Part shown: one piece after another, positions 12,746 through 21,826 of the stretch | Numbering within the stretch: the stretch's first letter is position 1 | Layout of the letters: the number at the start of each line of letters is the position of its first letter | From: a virus | Virus record (IMG/VR): IMGVR_UViG_3300031612_000077 | Coordinates: 1-23,367 of that record | DNA: 23,367 bases | Reading direction: 5' to 3' (one strand) | Translations under genes and position numbers: made by a program | The notes under the pieces: generated by a model | The model's input: the letters and a program-made list of their open reading frames with translations, nothing else | Told to the model about the DNA's origin: nothing | Databases searched by the model: none

Positions 12746-15586
12746 TTACTTTTCCTCTTCCTTTAGTTTATCGAGAACAGCCTCTCGTCCTCCTATATAA
12801 GAACCCCTGAGTGAATTACGCAGTATTACATTACCCGCTCCTTTAAGAGCAGCCTTGAGCTTCTCAGTCTTAGTGGCAGCTTTATAGTTCTTATACTCCC
12901 TAGCTAGTTCTGACACTATAGAGGGGTTAAAGAGTAGATCCATTAACTTACCAGATCGCTTAGCATCCAACTTAGACTGGGCCATTCTAGAGCCTAATCC
13001 AGTTGCTGCATGGGCAGGTGATACAACACCCCCTACTGTTCTACGATATGCTGATGTTATTCCTGATACACCCACGCCTAACTCTTTCTGAAGTAGCTCA
13101 GTGGAGAGAGAGCTCGTTCTAAATGGAACATTAGAAGTCTGTAGAGTAGACACTATATCAAACATCTCCATAGCTCCTTCTATATTCTTCATATAATCCC
13201 CTCCAAAGAACTCAGTGTATACCTCACGATTAGCATTAATATAATCTACTGCTGCGTGTTTAGAGCCTCCTTCTATGTGGTTAGGTTTTTTAAAGTTCAA
13301 TGCTCTGTCTACAAGCTTTAAACGTATGCCTGTTTTAAACATCTCCGTACTCTCAGCGTCCATATGCTTAAATAGCGGAAGAATAGTATCCATACTAGCC
13401 CCATCACTCTTTAAGAGAGAAGCTACGGTGGAGTCTAGTCCTGAACGACCTACAGCCTCAAGGAAGTCATCAGTAGCTTGGAAGGCATTACGCCTGTAGT
13501 CTACTTCTAAACGTGCCTTTAAAGCCCGAGCGTTAGATAAGGCAGTAGCTCCATCTGTTAACTCATCTCGTAAGTTAGGAACCAAATCGACTAAAGCTGC
13601 ATTGTCTTCATCAGCAAGCCAGTCCATAATGGACTTCTCATTGGCAATGTCATTACTCTTAATTGCTTTTGAATGAATACGGGTGTATATGGCATCCTTT
13701 AGTACGGGAACACCATCTTCCCCTGCAGCTCCTAAGAAGTCTCTTGCGTTTTGTAGCTTAGTAAGATCCTGAGCTACTGTAGAGGTAAACTTATTAACAG
13801 ACATCTTAGACACGCCTGCGCTATTGAAAGGGATTCCCATTTCAGTATAGTAGGCTAGGTCTATGTTACGCAATGAAGTACCATATCCGTTAGGCATCTC
13901 ATCAATTGCTTGGTTCAACACGCCTTTAAAATCATTCAATAAACGAAGTTGTACCTTACCTTTGGAATCTAGAGTCCCTGTTAGATCACGTATACGCCCG
14001 TTAACAGTGTTCTTTAAATTCAGGACATCAGCAGGGGTATACTCATCAACAACACTAGTAGTTGTTACATCAGGCTTTTGACTTATGTTCCCTTCTTTGT
14101 CAAAGACAAATAAGCCTTGCTCCGTTGTTGTCTTTGTCTTTGTCTTTGTCTTAACTTCTAATAGAGGACTGAAGTTCTTTAAGAAACGGCCCTCGTCAGT
14201 GGGTAAGTTATTAACCCAATCTAACAGACCAGATACCTGTTCAGAAGGCATTGTGACCCCTGAATCGGTAGCAGTTTTCTTCCACTCAGCATACATAGGA
14301 TTAAACCGCTGCCTGACTAAGGCTCTCTTTTTATCTAAAAGCCCTTTAGCTGCCATTCCTATGTCAGTCTTAGATCCATTCTTAGTCAAGGCAGTAGTTA
14401 GTTTACTCATCTGCTCATCTATAATCTGAATCTTACCCTCAATATGAGCCTGCCTCTTTTCCTCAAAGACTAATCTCTTTTCCTGCTCTTTAGCTATTAT
14501 CTTAGGTAACTTAACATTCTCCATTTCAGGAGACACAGCTAGTTGTTTAAGATATGCGTCTTGTCGTGTAACAAACTCACTAACAGCCTCATCAATCTTA
14601 GCCCTGAATACAGGATCTCTACCATCAGAATAGTACTCAAGGAACTTACCCTTCATTATATCATTCTGAAGAGCAGCTACTATCGGTACTATTTTAAGAG
14701 GCTCACCTCCCATCTTTGTTTGGAGGACTTGAGCTCTTTCCATAATGTTATAGAAATCACCTTGAGACTCAACTACAGCGTCTGCAAACCTCTTCTGCTC
14801 TCCTTTGAGGTATTTAGATACTTCACCTTTACCGTTAATGTTCTTTACACTTTTATATGCTTGATACCCTGCTGTAATAGGAGACTGAGCTACTCCCGTA
14901 GCAACACCAGACAATACGCCTAATGAGATTAATACATTCTGTTTCGTGCTAGAACTTAGGTCAGAACTAGCAATCGCATCAGAGGTGTGTAGTATTACAG
15001 TATCTGCCACAGCAGCTGGTAATATAGACTGAGCCATGTTGTATGCTATACGAGGCGCTGTATTCGCTAAGTTAGTCATATCACTAGCTGCTTCAGTGCC
15101 TGCTGACACAAAGCGAACTACCTGCTCTGTAGGAGAGAGGTCATCAGATGTAGGGGGTAAAGGCTCGTCACCGCTAAAGAAGAAGTTACGTATGTAGTTA
15201 CGGTGTCCTTTTAACTCCTGAGCATCCATAAACCTAGTAGGATTCTGGTGAAGGTATGGTTGGTTAACATCCATGCCCCTAGTGCTTTCTCCTCTGATTT
15301 TATCTAGAAGATCGTCAGGAACAGCAAAGTCAACAGAGCTCACAACCCCCCGTTCAAAAGAGTCAGCGAGATGCCTAGAAGTAAAAGCCATCCACCCTTC
15401 TCCTTCTTGCTGTTGAGAAGCTTTAACTCTCTGCCCCTCCTCATCCTCAAAGGTAGAGGAACGGACAGAGCTTAGAGCATCCTCGAAGTCCTCTTGGGAG
15501 ACTCCTTTATCTTTTGCGGTAGTAGCAGTACTCGCTGAACTAGCTTTAAGAGCCTCTTCAAACTCTTCCTGTGTTATTCCTGTCAT
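12746..15586 (-). CDS. Large internal virion (DNA ejection) protein
   Basis: This 946-residue protein is the largest in the window and lies in the place where T7-like phages encode their large ejection proteins. The N-terminus has a duplicated motif: GITQEEFEEALKA (from residue 3) and GVSQEDFEDALSS (from residue 28). A hydrophobic stretch around residues 218-245 (VLISLGVLSGVATGVA) could cross or insert in a membrane. The middle and C-terminal parts are long helical, Lys/Glu-rich segments, with a KTKTKTKTTT run encoded by a hexanucleotide repeat (14130-14152). It is not similar enough to T7 gp15/gp16 to name by eye. Its start overlaps the preceding gene's stop by four bases. Confidence 0.7.
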   Translation of the reverse strand: MTGITQEEFEEALKASSASTATTAKDKGVSQEDFEDALSSVRSSTFEDEEGQRVKASQQQEGEGWMAFTSRHLADSFERGVVSSVDFAVPDDLLDKIRGESTRGMDVNQPYLHQNPTRFMDAQELKGHRNYIRNFFFSGDEPLPPTSDDLSPTEQVVRFVSAGTEAASDMTNLANTAPRIAYNMAQSILPAAVADTVILHTSDAIASSDLSSSTKQNVLISLGVLSGVATGVAQSPITAGYQAYKSVKNINGKGEVSKYLKGEQKRFADAVVESQGDFYNIMERAQVLQTKMGGEPLKIVPIVAALQNDIMKGKFLEYYSDGRDPVFRAKIDEAVSEFVTRQDAYLKQLAVSPEMENVKLPKIIAKEQEKRLVFEEKRQAHIEGKIQIIDEQMSKLTTALTKNGSKTDIGMAAKGLLDKKRALVRQRFNPMYAEWKKTATDSGVTMPSEQVSGLLDWVNNLPTDEGRFLKNFSPLLEVKTKTKTKTTTEQGLFVFDKEGNISQKPDVTTTSVVDEYTPADVLNLKNTVNGRIRDLTGTLDSKGKVQLRLLNDFKGVLNQAIDEMPNGYGTSLRNIDLAYYTEMGIPFNSAGVSKMSVNKFTSTVAQDLTKLQNARDFLGAAGEDGVPVLKDAIYTRIHSKAIKSNDIANEKSIMDWLADEDNAALVDLVPNLRDELTDGATALSNARALKARLEVDYRRNAFQATDDFLEAVGRSGLDSTVASLLKSDGASMDTILPLFKHMDAESTEMFKTGIRLKLVDRALNFKKPNHIEGGSKHAAVDYINANREVYTEFFGGDYMKNIEGAMEMFDIVSTLQTSNVPFRTSSLSTELLQKELGVGVSGITSAYRRTVGGVVSPAHAATGLGSRMAQSKLDAKRSGKLMDLLFNPSIVSELAREYKNYKAATKTEKLKAALKGAGNVILRNSLRGSYIGGREAVLDKLKEEEK
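14130..14152. repeat. Hexanucleotide microsatellite inside the 946-residue gene
   Basis: The hexamer GTCTTT (plus strand) is repeated almost four times in tandem, encoding alternating Lys-Thr residues. Slippage would add or remove two residues without breaking the frame. Confidence 0.85.
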
Positions 15587-16824
15587 TTAGTCACCCAATT
15601 ACTTAAGTCTAAGTGATTACCACCAACATACGTAAGAGTTACTCCTTTAACAACTAAGGTATCTCCTTTAGTGGGTTGAGGTATTTTGCTACTCTTTTGC
15701 ATAGCTTCCCCTAGAATAGTACCAACCTGCTCTGCGTTCATGTTCTTAGATAGAGCATACGAATCAGTCGCTTGCTTAAGTTTTTTATTGTACGATACAA
15801 CATTCCTATTCTTAGTGAATTCTGCTAGCTTCTTAAAACCTTCAAAAGTCTCTTTAGTATAACTACCAGAAAGAAAGTTAATTGCAGCATCAGCAATGTT
15901 CTTACTGAAAGAACCTGAGTCACGGAATGCCTTCATCTCTGACTGAGCCTTAGAATCAGACCCTCCAAACATACGTGAAACAAGACGGTCTACAACTACA
16001 GAGATCTGTTCTGGGTCATTACTTAACTGGCTAAGAGTAGCTAAGTCTATTACCTCATCTGCAGTCTTAATAGCCTCCCGTTCGGTTTCTGTTACTTTAT
16101 TCCAGTCAGTCCTAACTGCTTTTATCTCAGTAACAGTAATACTAGGGTCTACGTCTAAGATAGACTGCATCACTTTCTTGTGAGGCTCCGATCCTGCTTT
16201 AAACCCATAAGCTTCCGTTACTTCTTTTGAGGTAGTTGTTTCTCCTTTAACCTCAACAGGCTTTCCTGTCTTACCTACAGAAGAGATAACTCCTGTAGAT
16301 CCATTGACGTTATACATTACATCAGGCGTATAATTATTAGTTTTATGTTGTAGATTTAGGTCTGCCCCTGATACTTGCTTGCTTACTTTACTACCTGTTG
16401 CCTTACCTGTGCCGCCAGCAGATGTCCATACTCCTGTTGTCTTATTCATAGCTCCTTGAAATTCTACATCATCAGTTATTCTGGACTGTGTGATATACTC
16501 TTGCTTCTCAGTCTTAGGAGCCTGAGAGGCCTGTAGCTGCATACCGTTCTGAGCCATGCTCATAGCACCACTAGGATCAAAGGCACTGATGAACTTACTA
16601 GCCTCAAAGTATGTATTTGGGTTAGTCCAGTCTGCTTCTGCAAACTGTTTCTTGAACTTCTTCATACCGATAGTCTTAGGGTCTATGGCCTGCCCAAAGG
16701 CTCCCATAGCTTCACGCATTGCTACGCCCTTCTGCTTCTCAGCATCGAGCATACCCGCATAGGAAGACTGTACTGTCTGTAAGATGTTTGATTGTGGGCC
16801 TGAGCCGAATAATCCACTAGCCAT
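15583..16824 (-). CDS. Internal virion (ejection) protein, medium size
   Basis: This 413-residue protein has AAGGAG upstream of the ATG. The N-terminus (MASGLFGSGPQSNILQTVQS) is Gly/Ser-rich, followed by a helical region with Gln-rich stretches and a Gly/Thr-rich central part (TTGVWTSAGGTGKATGSK). The second half is Lys/Glu-rich and helical. It ends with a compact beta-like segment (GDTLVVKGVTLTYVGGNHLD). The composition and its location between two other ejection-type genes support a DNA ejection role, but I cannot name a specific homologue. Confidence 0.6.
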   Translation of the reverse strand: MASGLFGSGPQSNILQTVQSSYAGMLDAEKQKGVAMREAMGAFGQAIDPKTIGMKKFKKQFAEADWTNPNTYFEASKFISAFDPSGAMSMAQNGMQLQASQAPKTEKQEYITQSRITDDVEFQGAMNKTTGVWTSAGGTGKATGSKVSKQVSGADLNLQHKTNNYTPDVMYNVNGSTGVISSVGKTGKPVEVKGETTTSKEVTEAYGFKAGSEPHKKVMQSILDVDPSITVTEIKAVRTDWNKVTETEREAIKTADEVIDLATLSQLSNDPEQISVVVDRLVSRMFGGSDSKAQSEMKAFRDSGSFSKNIADAAINFLSGSYTKETFEGFKKLAEFTKNRNVVSYNKKLKQATDSYALSKNMNAEQVGTILGEAMQKSSKIPQPTKGDTLVVKGVTLTYVGGNHLDLSNWVTK

Positions 16825-16839
16825 TACTTATACTCCTTA

Positions 16840-17958
16840 TTAACCTAGACCAATGATAGTCTTGAATATATCACCAAACATACTTGTGTTATTAGCACTC
16901 TTCTGAGCATCTATGCCCATCTGAGCCAAGTCACGTTGGAAGGCAGGTTCTTCAGCAAAAGAGTTAATCTCTTGTAGTAGAGGTACAGCACCTAGAGCTT
17001 GCTGTTGTCCAGCGAACTGCTGTTGAGCTACATTACCAGCTAGACCAAATAGACCTGCTTGGTTCTGTAACATACGATCCTGCATCTGTGTACCATACTG
17101 AGTAGCCTGTACACCTTCTTGGAATCGTTGGTTCTCTTGTTCAGACTCTAATTGAGCTAAAGCCTGAGTACCTGCAGTAGCACCTAGTTTACCAGACTGA
17201 ACTAGACGACTCAAGGCAGACTGTGTCTGTCCCGCTCTGAGAGGCTCTCTAATGGCGTTTACACCACGTAGGTACTCTGAGGCTGCATCTTGAGGATTAA
17301 AGTTCTGATAGGCCTCCTGAGAGCTCTGCATCTGCCCTAGTAGTCCCTGCTGGAACTGAGCATACTCATCACTATCTGTTTGCTCGAACTGACCAGTCTC
17401 AGGGTTATAACCAGTACTGCCAAATAGATTGCTGAATGTAAGTCCACGAGGAGCTCTGGCTGCTGCAAGACGGGATACTGCATCACCGCCAGCTCCTTCT
17501 TGATTGGCTTCGCTATTAGCACCTTGACTCCCATTACCTCCTGATCCTACTAGACCTCCTGTAGGGTTTACAGTGCCATTAGCTACTGCAGCACGTTGAG
17601 CGTCAGTAGTTGGACTACCAATGAAGGCATGAGGGAGCTGTTCCTTCATTTGCTGTGACCGAGCAGCTTGTACTTTCTCCTGTCTAGACATCTGATCCCA
17701 CTGTGAGGAGGGATGCCCTGACGCTTCCATACTTGCATAGTTAGCCTTAGCCTGATCATTCATGCCATACTGTACTTCATCTACTAAAGCAGATCCTACA
17801 GACTTAGCTATATTAGGGATGCTCGGTATTGAACCGACTGATGACATAACTGCCTCCCATAAGGACTGATCTACTTTAGGGGCTGCACCTTTATTAGAAA
17901 GGTTACCAGCATTATATGCTACCGCTTGCTCTCTTGTACCGCTATGTGGGCCGCCCAT
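16840..17958 (-). CDS. Internal virion (ejection) protein, Gln/Ala-rich
   Basis: This 372-residue protein has AGAGGA upstream of the ATG. It is unusually rich in Gln, Ala, Gly and Ser. A Gly/Asn/Ser-rich low-complexity segment (about residues 134-158) separates the N-terminal part from a helical C-terminal half containing LGATAGTQALAQLESEQENQ and the repeated QQ-rich run NVAQQQFAGQQQALG. Such Gln/Ala-rich helical proteins are typical of small ejection proteins of podoviruses. It is first of the three ejection genes after the adhesin gene. A TATAAT hexamer on this strand (17995-18000) lies just upstream. Confidence 0.6.
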   Translation of the reverse strand: MGGPHSGTREQAVAYNAGNLSNKGAAPKVDQSLWEAVMSSVGSIPSIPNIAKSVGSALVDEVQYGMNDQAKANYASMEASGHPSSQWDQMSRQEKVQAARSQQMKEQLPHAFIGSPTTDAQRAAVANGTVNPTGGLVGSGGNGSQGANSEANQEGAGGDAVSRLAAARAPRGLTFSNLFGSTGYNPETGQFEQTDSDEYAQFQQGLLGQMQSSQEAYQNFNPQDAASEYLRGVNAIREPLRAGQTQSALSRLVQSGKLGATAGTQALAQLESEQENQRFQEGVQATQYGTQMQDRMLQNQAGLFGLAGNVAQQQFAGQQQALGAVPLLQEINSFAEEPAFQRDLAQMGIDAQKSANNTSMFGDIFKTIIGLG

Positions 17959-18021
17959 TATACTGTCCTCTTCTGTTCTTTAATATTGTGTGTCATTATA
18001 TGTCTCTATGTTTAGGTTAGC
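17959..18021 (-). promoter_or_regulatory. Short gap with a possible -10 element
   Basis: This 63-bp gap between the Gly-rich adhesin gene and the ejection genes contains a perfect TATAAT on the minus strand (17995-18000). No acceptable -35 lies 16-18 bases upstream of it. It is offered only as a weak candidate internal promoter that could boost ejection-protein transcription. Confidence 0.2.
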
Positions 18022-18849
18022 TTATGATATAGTGAAGGAGCTAGGGTTGTAGTACGTTGCGCCTGCAGCACCTCCTATCCCTTTATTGGATTCTACAACA
18101 TGACCGTGGTCGCCTGTAATCTCGCCACCTTGGCTACCTGCTGAACCTTCAGCACCACCAGAGCCGCCTATGCCTCCACGTACTGTACCATCGTAGCCCC
18201 CAGTGCCTCCAGTGCCTTCACTTGCAAGAGTGCCTGCAGAGCCTGCAGTACCACTGTGAGTAGTGGAGCCACCATTACCGCCAGCGCCATAAGGCCTACC
18301 GCCACCACCGCCACCACCGCCACCATAGGCAGTACCTGTGTGTACATAACCTTCAGCACCACCACCGCCACCACCGCCTCCTGAGAGAGTACCATTGTTT
18401 ATTAGTGTGATGTCAGACTCTAGATGTACTGCAACACCGCCAACAGTGCCGTCAGTTGCATGGGCAATTGCATTATATGAGTAGCCTAAACCACCGTTGC
18501 CTCCATCACCGCCACGCCCTAAGATAGCACCATTGTTTTCTATGGTCAACTTAGCAGTATGACTAGTGCCTGTCTTAAGCGCATAGACGCTAGTGGATGA
18601 GGCAACCAAAGTAGCACCACTAGGAATAACTACACGGACATTATGGTAGCGATCTAATCCTAAAGAGTCCAAGTCTACATCAGTGTGCTCAGTAGCAGCG
18701 AAGGTGTAGACTGATTCATATTCATAGGTCTGTTCCCAGCCCGTGTCTACCTTACTATAAGCTTTCTTAACTTTAGTCCAACCACCTGCTAGCTTAACCT
18801 GAGGCTTAGCAGCTACCCAACCACTACCTGTTTTAGTTTTAATATTCAA
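18022..18849 (-). CDS. Glycine-rich adhesin-like tail protein, TTG start
   Basis: This 275-residue protein probably sits at the tail or fibre tip and binds the host. The N-terminal third is an ordinary beta-rich domain (a WVAAKPQVKLAGGWTKVKKAY segment that may attach to its carrier). Two similar units follow: TIENNGAILGRGGDGG and TLINNGTLSGGGG. The C-terminal half is dominated by glycine, with uninterrupted runs of eight (157-164) and nine (176-184) Gly separated by short variable loops. This resembles the polyglycine-helix sandwich of gp38-type adhesins in T-even-like phages. The start is TTG, with AGGAG nine bases upstream inside the preceding gene; no ATG is near. The start overlaps the upstream stop by 11 bases. 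Confidence 0.75.
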   Translation of the reverse strand: MNIKTKTGSGWVAAKPQVKLAGGWTKVKKAYSKVDTGWEQTYEYESVYTFAATEHTDVDLDSLGLDRYHNVRVVIPSGATLVASSTSVYALKTGTSHTAKLTIENNGAILGRGGDGGNGGLGYSYNAIAHATDGTVGGVAVHLESDITLINNGTLSGGGGGGGGAEGYVHTGTAYGGGGGGGGGRPYGAGGNGGSTTHSGTAGSAGTLASEGTGGTGGYDGTVRGGIGGSGGAEGSAGSQGGEITGDHGHVVESNKGIGGAAGATYYNPSSFTIS

Positions 18850-19204
18850 ACCAAATATCTCCTATATTACCCTCGGATGCAGGAGCATTGTCATTAATAT
18901 ATATGTCTTTACCCGTAGCGCCCGTAGCAGCATCAATGATCACCGTGTTAATACCCATAGCAGGGCTAGCAGCCGCTACGAAGGCTGTGGTGGCTACTTG
19001 TGTACTACTGTTACCTGAGGCTGCTGTAGGTGCTGTAGGCGTCCCTGTGAGCGCAGGGGAGCTTGTGTTGGCTTTAGTTGTTATAGCTGTTGCAATGTTA
19101 GTAAATTCATCATCAATCTCAGTACCACTGACGGTCTTAAGAGGGTTACCTGTAGTCAGTGCATCCTTTGATGCAAAGTTTGTTGCTTTGATATAATTAG
19201 ACAT
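18839..19204 (-). CDS. Short tail-fibre-type protein
   Basis: This 121-residue protein contains the phage tail-fibre repeat pattern SPALTGTPTAPTAASGNS followed by STQVATTAFV, and ends with GNIGDIWFEY, a motif common at fibre domain ends. The N-terminus (MSNYIKATNFASKDALTTGN) may attach to the tail, as it is like virion-anchor segments. It is far shorter than a typical fibre, so it may be an adaptor carrying the Gly-rich adhesin encoded immediately downstream, which overlaps its last codons. It is encoded three bases after the nozzle-like gene. Confidence 0.7.
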   Translation of the reverse strand: MSNYIKATNFASKDALTTGNPLKTVSGTEIDDEFTNIATAITTKANTSSPALTGTPTAPTAASGNSSTQVATTAFVAAASPAMGINTVIIDAATGATGKDIYINDNAPASEGNIGDIWFEY

Positions 19205-19206
19205 AG

Positions 19207-20742
19207 TTAAAGTACCTTACCTTGTTTGGCATAAATTGAGATCTTCTGGAGTGACATAGCAGTACCGTCAATGTCAGTAGTGAAACCTATTTGGATGATA
19301 TTACCTGCTCCCTGTGTGGGTGCTGACTGTTCATTGATGAGTACTGACCCAGCAAACTCTGCTACACCATACTCTGCTACACCGTACTCAAACACTGTTC
19401 CTGCCTCTAAAGCAAAGGTCTGAGAGAAGTAAATAGGGCTATACTCGTAGCCTACCTTAAGTGCAAAGGTCTGACCTGTAGCTCCTACCGTAGTGGCTGA
19501 TAGCTTCTTAACTATCTTGTTTACGTTGGGCATGTCCAAGTCGAAGTAGTTGCTATAGTAAGCCATCTCATACTTCTCACCATCATCTTGGTAACCTCTG
19601 TACTGAGCAATACCATCAGGCTGTGCAAAGAACAGGTCTGACCCTAGCGATAGGAGACCCTTAGGTGTCAACTTAGGCCAGATGGTTACCCTGAAGCTAC
19701 CGTCCTCTAGAGCTTGTCTAGTGTCAAAACAGAAGGTCTGCTTAGTGGCTGGGAAGGTAAGTAAGTAGAAAGCATTGGTAGGTGAGTAGACTGACTTAAC
19801 ATTAGCTAAGACTTCACCATTGATAGCCTGAATCATGTCATCACGGACATTCTTAGAGATGTCTCGCATAGGCTGAGATTTCTCTTGTACTGTACGGTTA
19901 AGTGAACGTACACCTGTGTTACTTAGGAATAAGATATCCTCACCAGTGTTCTGTACACTATCACGAGCAATACAACCGACACCTTCGATTACTTCAACTA
20001 AGGTTAGGTTAGAAGTTGTCATGCCGCCTTGGAAGTTATCACCATCGCTATAGATGATAATGTTATCCTTACAGAAGATAATCAAGTAGCCGTTGTGTGC
20101 GCCTACCGCCACTATCTCATCAGCACCTTGAGTAAGAACACTTGAGATATCAAGAGAACCTGCTGTGCCCGATTGGAAGTTAGAGCCATCAAGAAGCTTA
20201 GTAAAGTATACTGTTGTTTTATTATCTGTGGTGTCTGCTACCCATAAACGACCATAAGCTGCTAATACAGTATTGCCATGAGGTACGCTATTGTGGTGAT
20301 GAGGATGATTACTGAACGAATCAAACTCTTCTGCCCCTGTTTCATTAGTGTAGACTAAGGGTTCATAACCACGTTGGAAGAAGTAATGATGGTCGTTCAA
20401 CGTAGCTGCTTGCCAGTTACCTTCTGTGATAGTATCATCAGTGTCAGGTGTTATTGTAGTAAGCGTCTGTGTTCCTTTAAAGAATGTAGTGTCATTCCAA
20501 GATAGCCTAACGTCAGTGCCTGCAATATCCTTAAAGTTGGACAAGCCCTTTAGGTTTACTCCTGTACTTCCCGTAGTCAATGTCTGCCAGCCCTTACGTG
20601 ACCCTAGACGACCATACTTGTCTATGATGCAGTTGTCTGCGTGTAGTGCAAAACCTTCCTGTAGCGTAACACCTGACTCCTGAGTGTTTAATCCAAAGAA
20701 CGCTGGTGCTGCTATGGAGGCTGCGAGTAGTTGTTTAGCCAT
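19207..20742 (-). CDS. Tail tubular protein B-like (nozzle)
   Basis: This 511-residue protein follows the tail adaptor gene as tail nozzle genes do in T7-like phages. It is beta-rich throughout. Its N-terminus has the pattern GLNTQESGVTLQEGFALHAD, then IIDKYGRLGSRKGWQTL, which I associate with nozzle-type tail proteins (an N-T-Q-x-S ... L-x-x-N-x-x-x-D-x-x-G-R-x-x-x-R-K-G-W layout). It is shorter than T7 gp12 (794). It probably forms the tail tube end and provides the docking platform for fibres. The role is assigned from position and this pattern. Confidence 0.7.
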   Translation of the reverse strand: MAKQLLAASIAAPAFFGLNTQESGVTLQEGFALHADNCIIDKYGRLGSRKGWQTLTTGSTGVNLKGLSNFKDIAGTDVRLSWNDTTFFKGTQTLTTITPDTDDTITEGNWQAATLNDHHYFFQRGYEPLVYTNETGAEEFDSFSNHPHHHNSVPHGNTVLAAYGRLWVADTTDNKTTVYFTKLLDGSNFQSGTAGSLDISSVLTQGADEIVAVGAHNGYLIIFCKDNIIIYSDGDNFQGGMTTSNLTLVEVIEGVGCIARDSVQNTGEDILFLSNTGVRSLNRTVQEKSQPMRDISKNVRDDMIQAINGEVLANVKSVYSPTNAFYLLTFPATKQTFCFDTRQALEDGSFRVTIWPKLTPKGLLSLGSDLFFAQPDGIAQYRGYQDDGEKYEMAYYSNYFDLDMPNVNKIVKKLSATTVGATGQTFALKVGYEYSPIYFSQTFALEAGTVFEYGVAEYGVAEFAGSVLINEQSAPTQGAGNIIQIGFTTDIDGTAMSLQKISIYAKQGKVL

Positions 20743-20745
20743 GAC

Positions 20746-21396
20746 TTACACCGCCTCCCAGATAAGTTCCTCAGGATGCTTACTGGCATCTATAGCAATA
20801 GCATCCGATAAGAAGTTAGACGCAAGTGCCTTGGCTGATACTGAAGACATACCACCATCTTCACCACGCTCCTCAAGAGCCATAGCGTAGGCTAACGCCT
20901 GCACTGGTAAGAAAGGTACTTGTACTTTATCATCATCATTAATTACATCAGGTGACCGCTTGAGTACATTAAAGAATAACTGATAAGAAGCATCAGGGAT
21001 AGGGTATATATCTATAGCCGTGTCACCATTAGCATCTAAGCCATTGAAGACATAGTGCTGTGGTGCTCCTGTTGCTGGTGTATTCGTAAGGTAGGCAGTG
21101 TTGAACCATTGTGGTGTCTTGTAGGACATGAAGCTATTACTTGTATTATTCACTACGTCAAGAACAGAGGACTTATCACCTGAGTTCACTAGTACATAGT
21201 TAAAGACACCTGCTTGTGTGTCTACGGTCATGGTGTCACGTAAGTTAGACCAGTTCCATGCGCTCTCCACCATCTCTATGGCATCATGTACAAACAGACC
21301 CACAAGCTTGGAGTAGCTATTCTCGGAAACAGAGTTAACTTCACGCTCACGTAGCCGTATAAGTATGTTGTTTACCATTTGCTTATATGTTTTCAT
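20746..21396 (-). CDS. Tail adaptor, tail tubular protein A-like (gp11-like)
   Basis: This 216-residue protein links the portal to the tail nozzle in T7-type virions. It starts MKTYKQMVNNILIRLRERE with a helix and continues with ESAWNWSNLRDTMTV, a Trp-rich helix-strand segment. A beta domain follows (IDIYPIPDASYQLFFNV), then a helical C-terminus with ALAYAMALEERGEDGG. This layout and the length (T7 gp11 is about 196) fit the gp11 family. It lies immediately upstream of the nozzle-like gene, which starts after three bases. AAGGA lies upstream of its ATG. The family call is fairly sure. Confidence 0.85.
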   Translation of the reverse strand: MKTYKQMVNNILIRLREREVNSVSENSYSKLVGLFVHDAIEMVESAWNWSNLRDTMTVDTQAGVFNYVLVNSGDKSSVLDVVNNTSNSFMSYKTPQWFNTAYLTNTPATGAPQHYVFNGLDANGDTAIDIYPIPDASYQLFFNVLKRSPDVINDDDKVQVPFLPVQALAYAMALEERGEDGGMSSVSAKALASNFLSDAIAIDASKHPEELIWEAV

Positions 21397-21414
21397 CTTC
21401 TGTTGAATCCTTTG

Positions 21415-21825
21415 TTATTTCTTCCAAGTCTTGACTGCTTTCTCTACGCTACGCCCTACGACATAACCACCTAGACCTATCTCAATTAATGTCCATAAGT
21501 GATTGTAATCCTCAGGTGTCATGTTAGGAGAAGAGTAACCTAAGAACTTAGCAACTACGATAGCTACGAAAGTAAGCATGGTGATTGGGCGCCAACTAGC
21601 AGCTAACCAATTACCACTGACAGCCTCTGAGTTTACAATCTTAGCTTGACCCTCAAAGATAGCTTGGTTGTACTCAGTAGCGCTGTCTACAGCAGAGGCC
21701 TGTATCTCCAGTAGCCTAGCTTTCTGTACTAACTTCTCTTCATCGGAAGTATGTAAGTTATCTATAAGGGCAGCGGCAGGCTTAAAGATGTCCGTGACCA
21801 TACTAAGTACGCTGAATGCGCCCAT
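21415..21825 (-). CDS. Holin, 3-TM type
   Basis: This 136-residue protein carries a Holin_3TM pattern: a polar N-terminal half with coiled-coil tendency (EEKLVQKARLLEIQASAV), then GNWLAASWRPITMLTFVAIV (residues 71-90) and WTLIEIGLGGYVVGRSV (residues 111-127). The WRPITM segment directly before the first membrane helix is characteristic. Holins form membrane lesions at the end of infection to let the lysis enzyme reach the cell wall. GAGAGG lies before the ATG. It follows a coiled-coil/TM protein by one base. No endolysin is next to it; the transglycosylase-like gene lies far downstream. Confidence 0.85.
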   Translation of the reverse strand: MGAFSVLSMVTDIFKPAAALIDNLHTSDEEKLVQKARLLEIQASAVDSATEYNQAIFEGQAKIVNSEAVSGNWLAASWRPITMLTFVAIVVAKFLGYSSPNMTPEDYNHLWTLIEIGLGGYVVGRSVEKAVKTWKK

Positions 21826-21826
21826 A

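Noticed and set aside
14085-14923. Two antisense open frames opposite the 946-residue gene
   Set aside because: Their composition (Ser/Phe/Val/Cys-rich, low complexity) and lack of ribosome binding sites mark them as shadows of the minus-strand gene.
17995-18000. TATAAT on the minus strand as a confident late promoter
   Set aside because: No reasonable -35 sequence lies 16-18 bases upstream, so it is only listed as a weak candidate.
18168-18395. Val/Ala/Leu-rich frame inside the glycine-rich adhesin gene
   Set aside because: It is a frame-shifted reading of the GGT/GGC repeats and has no independent support.
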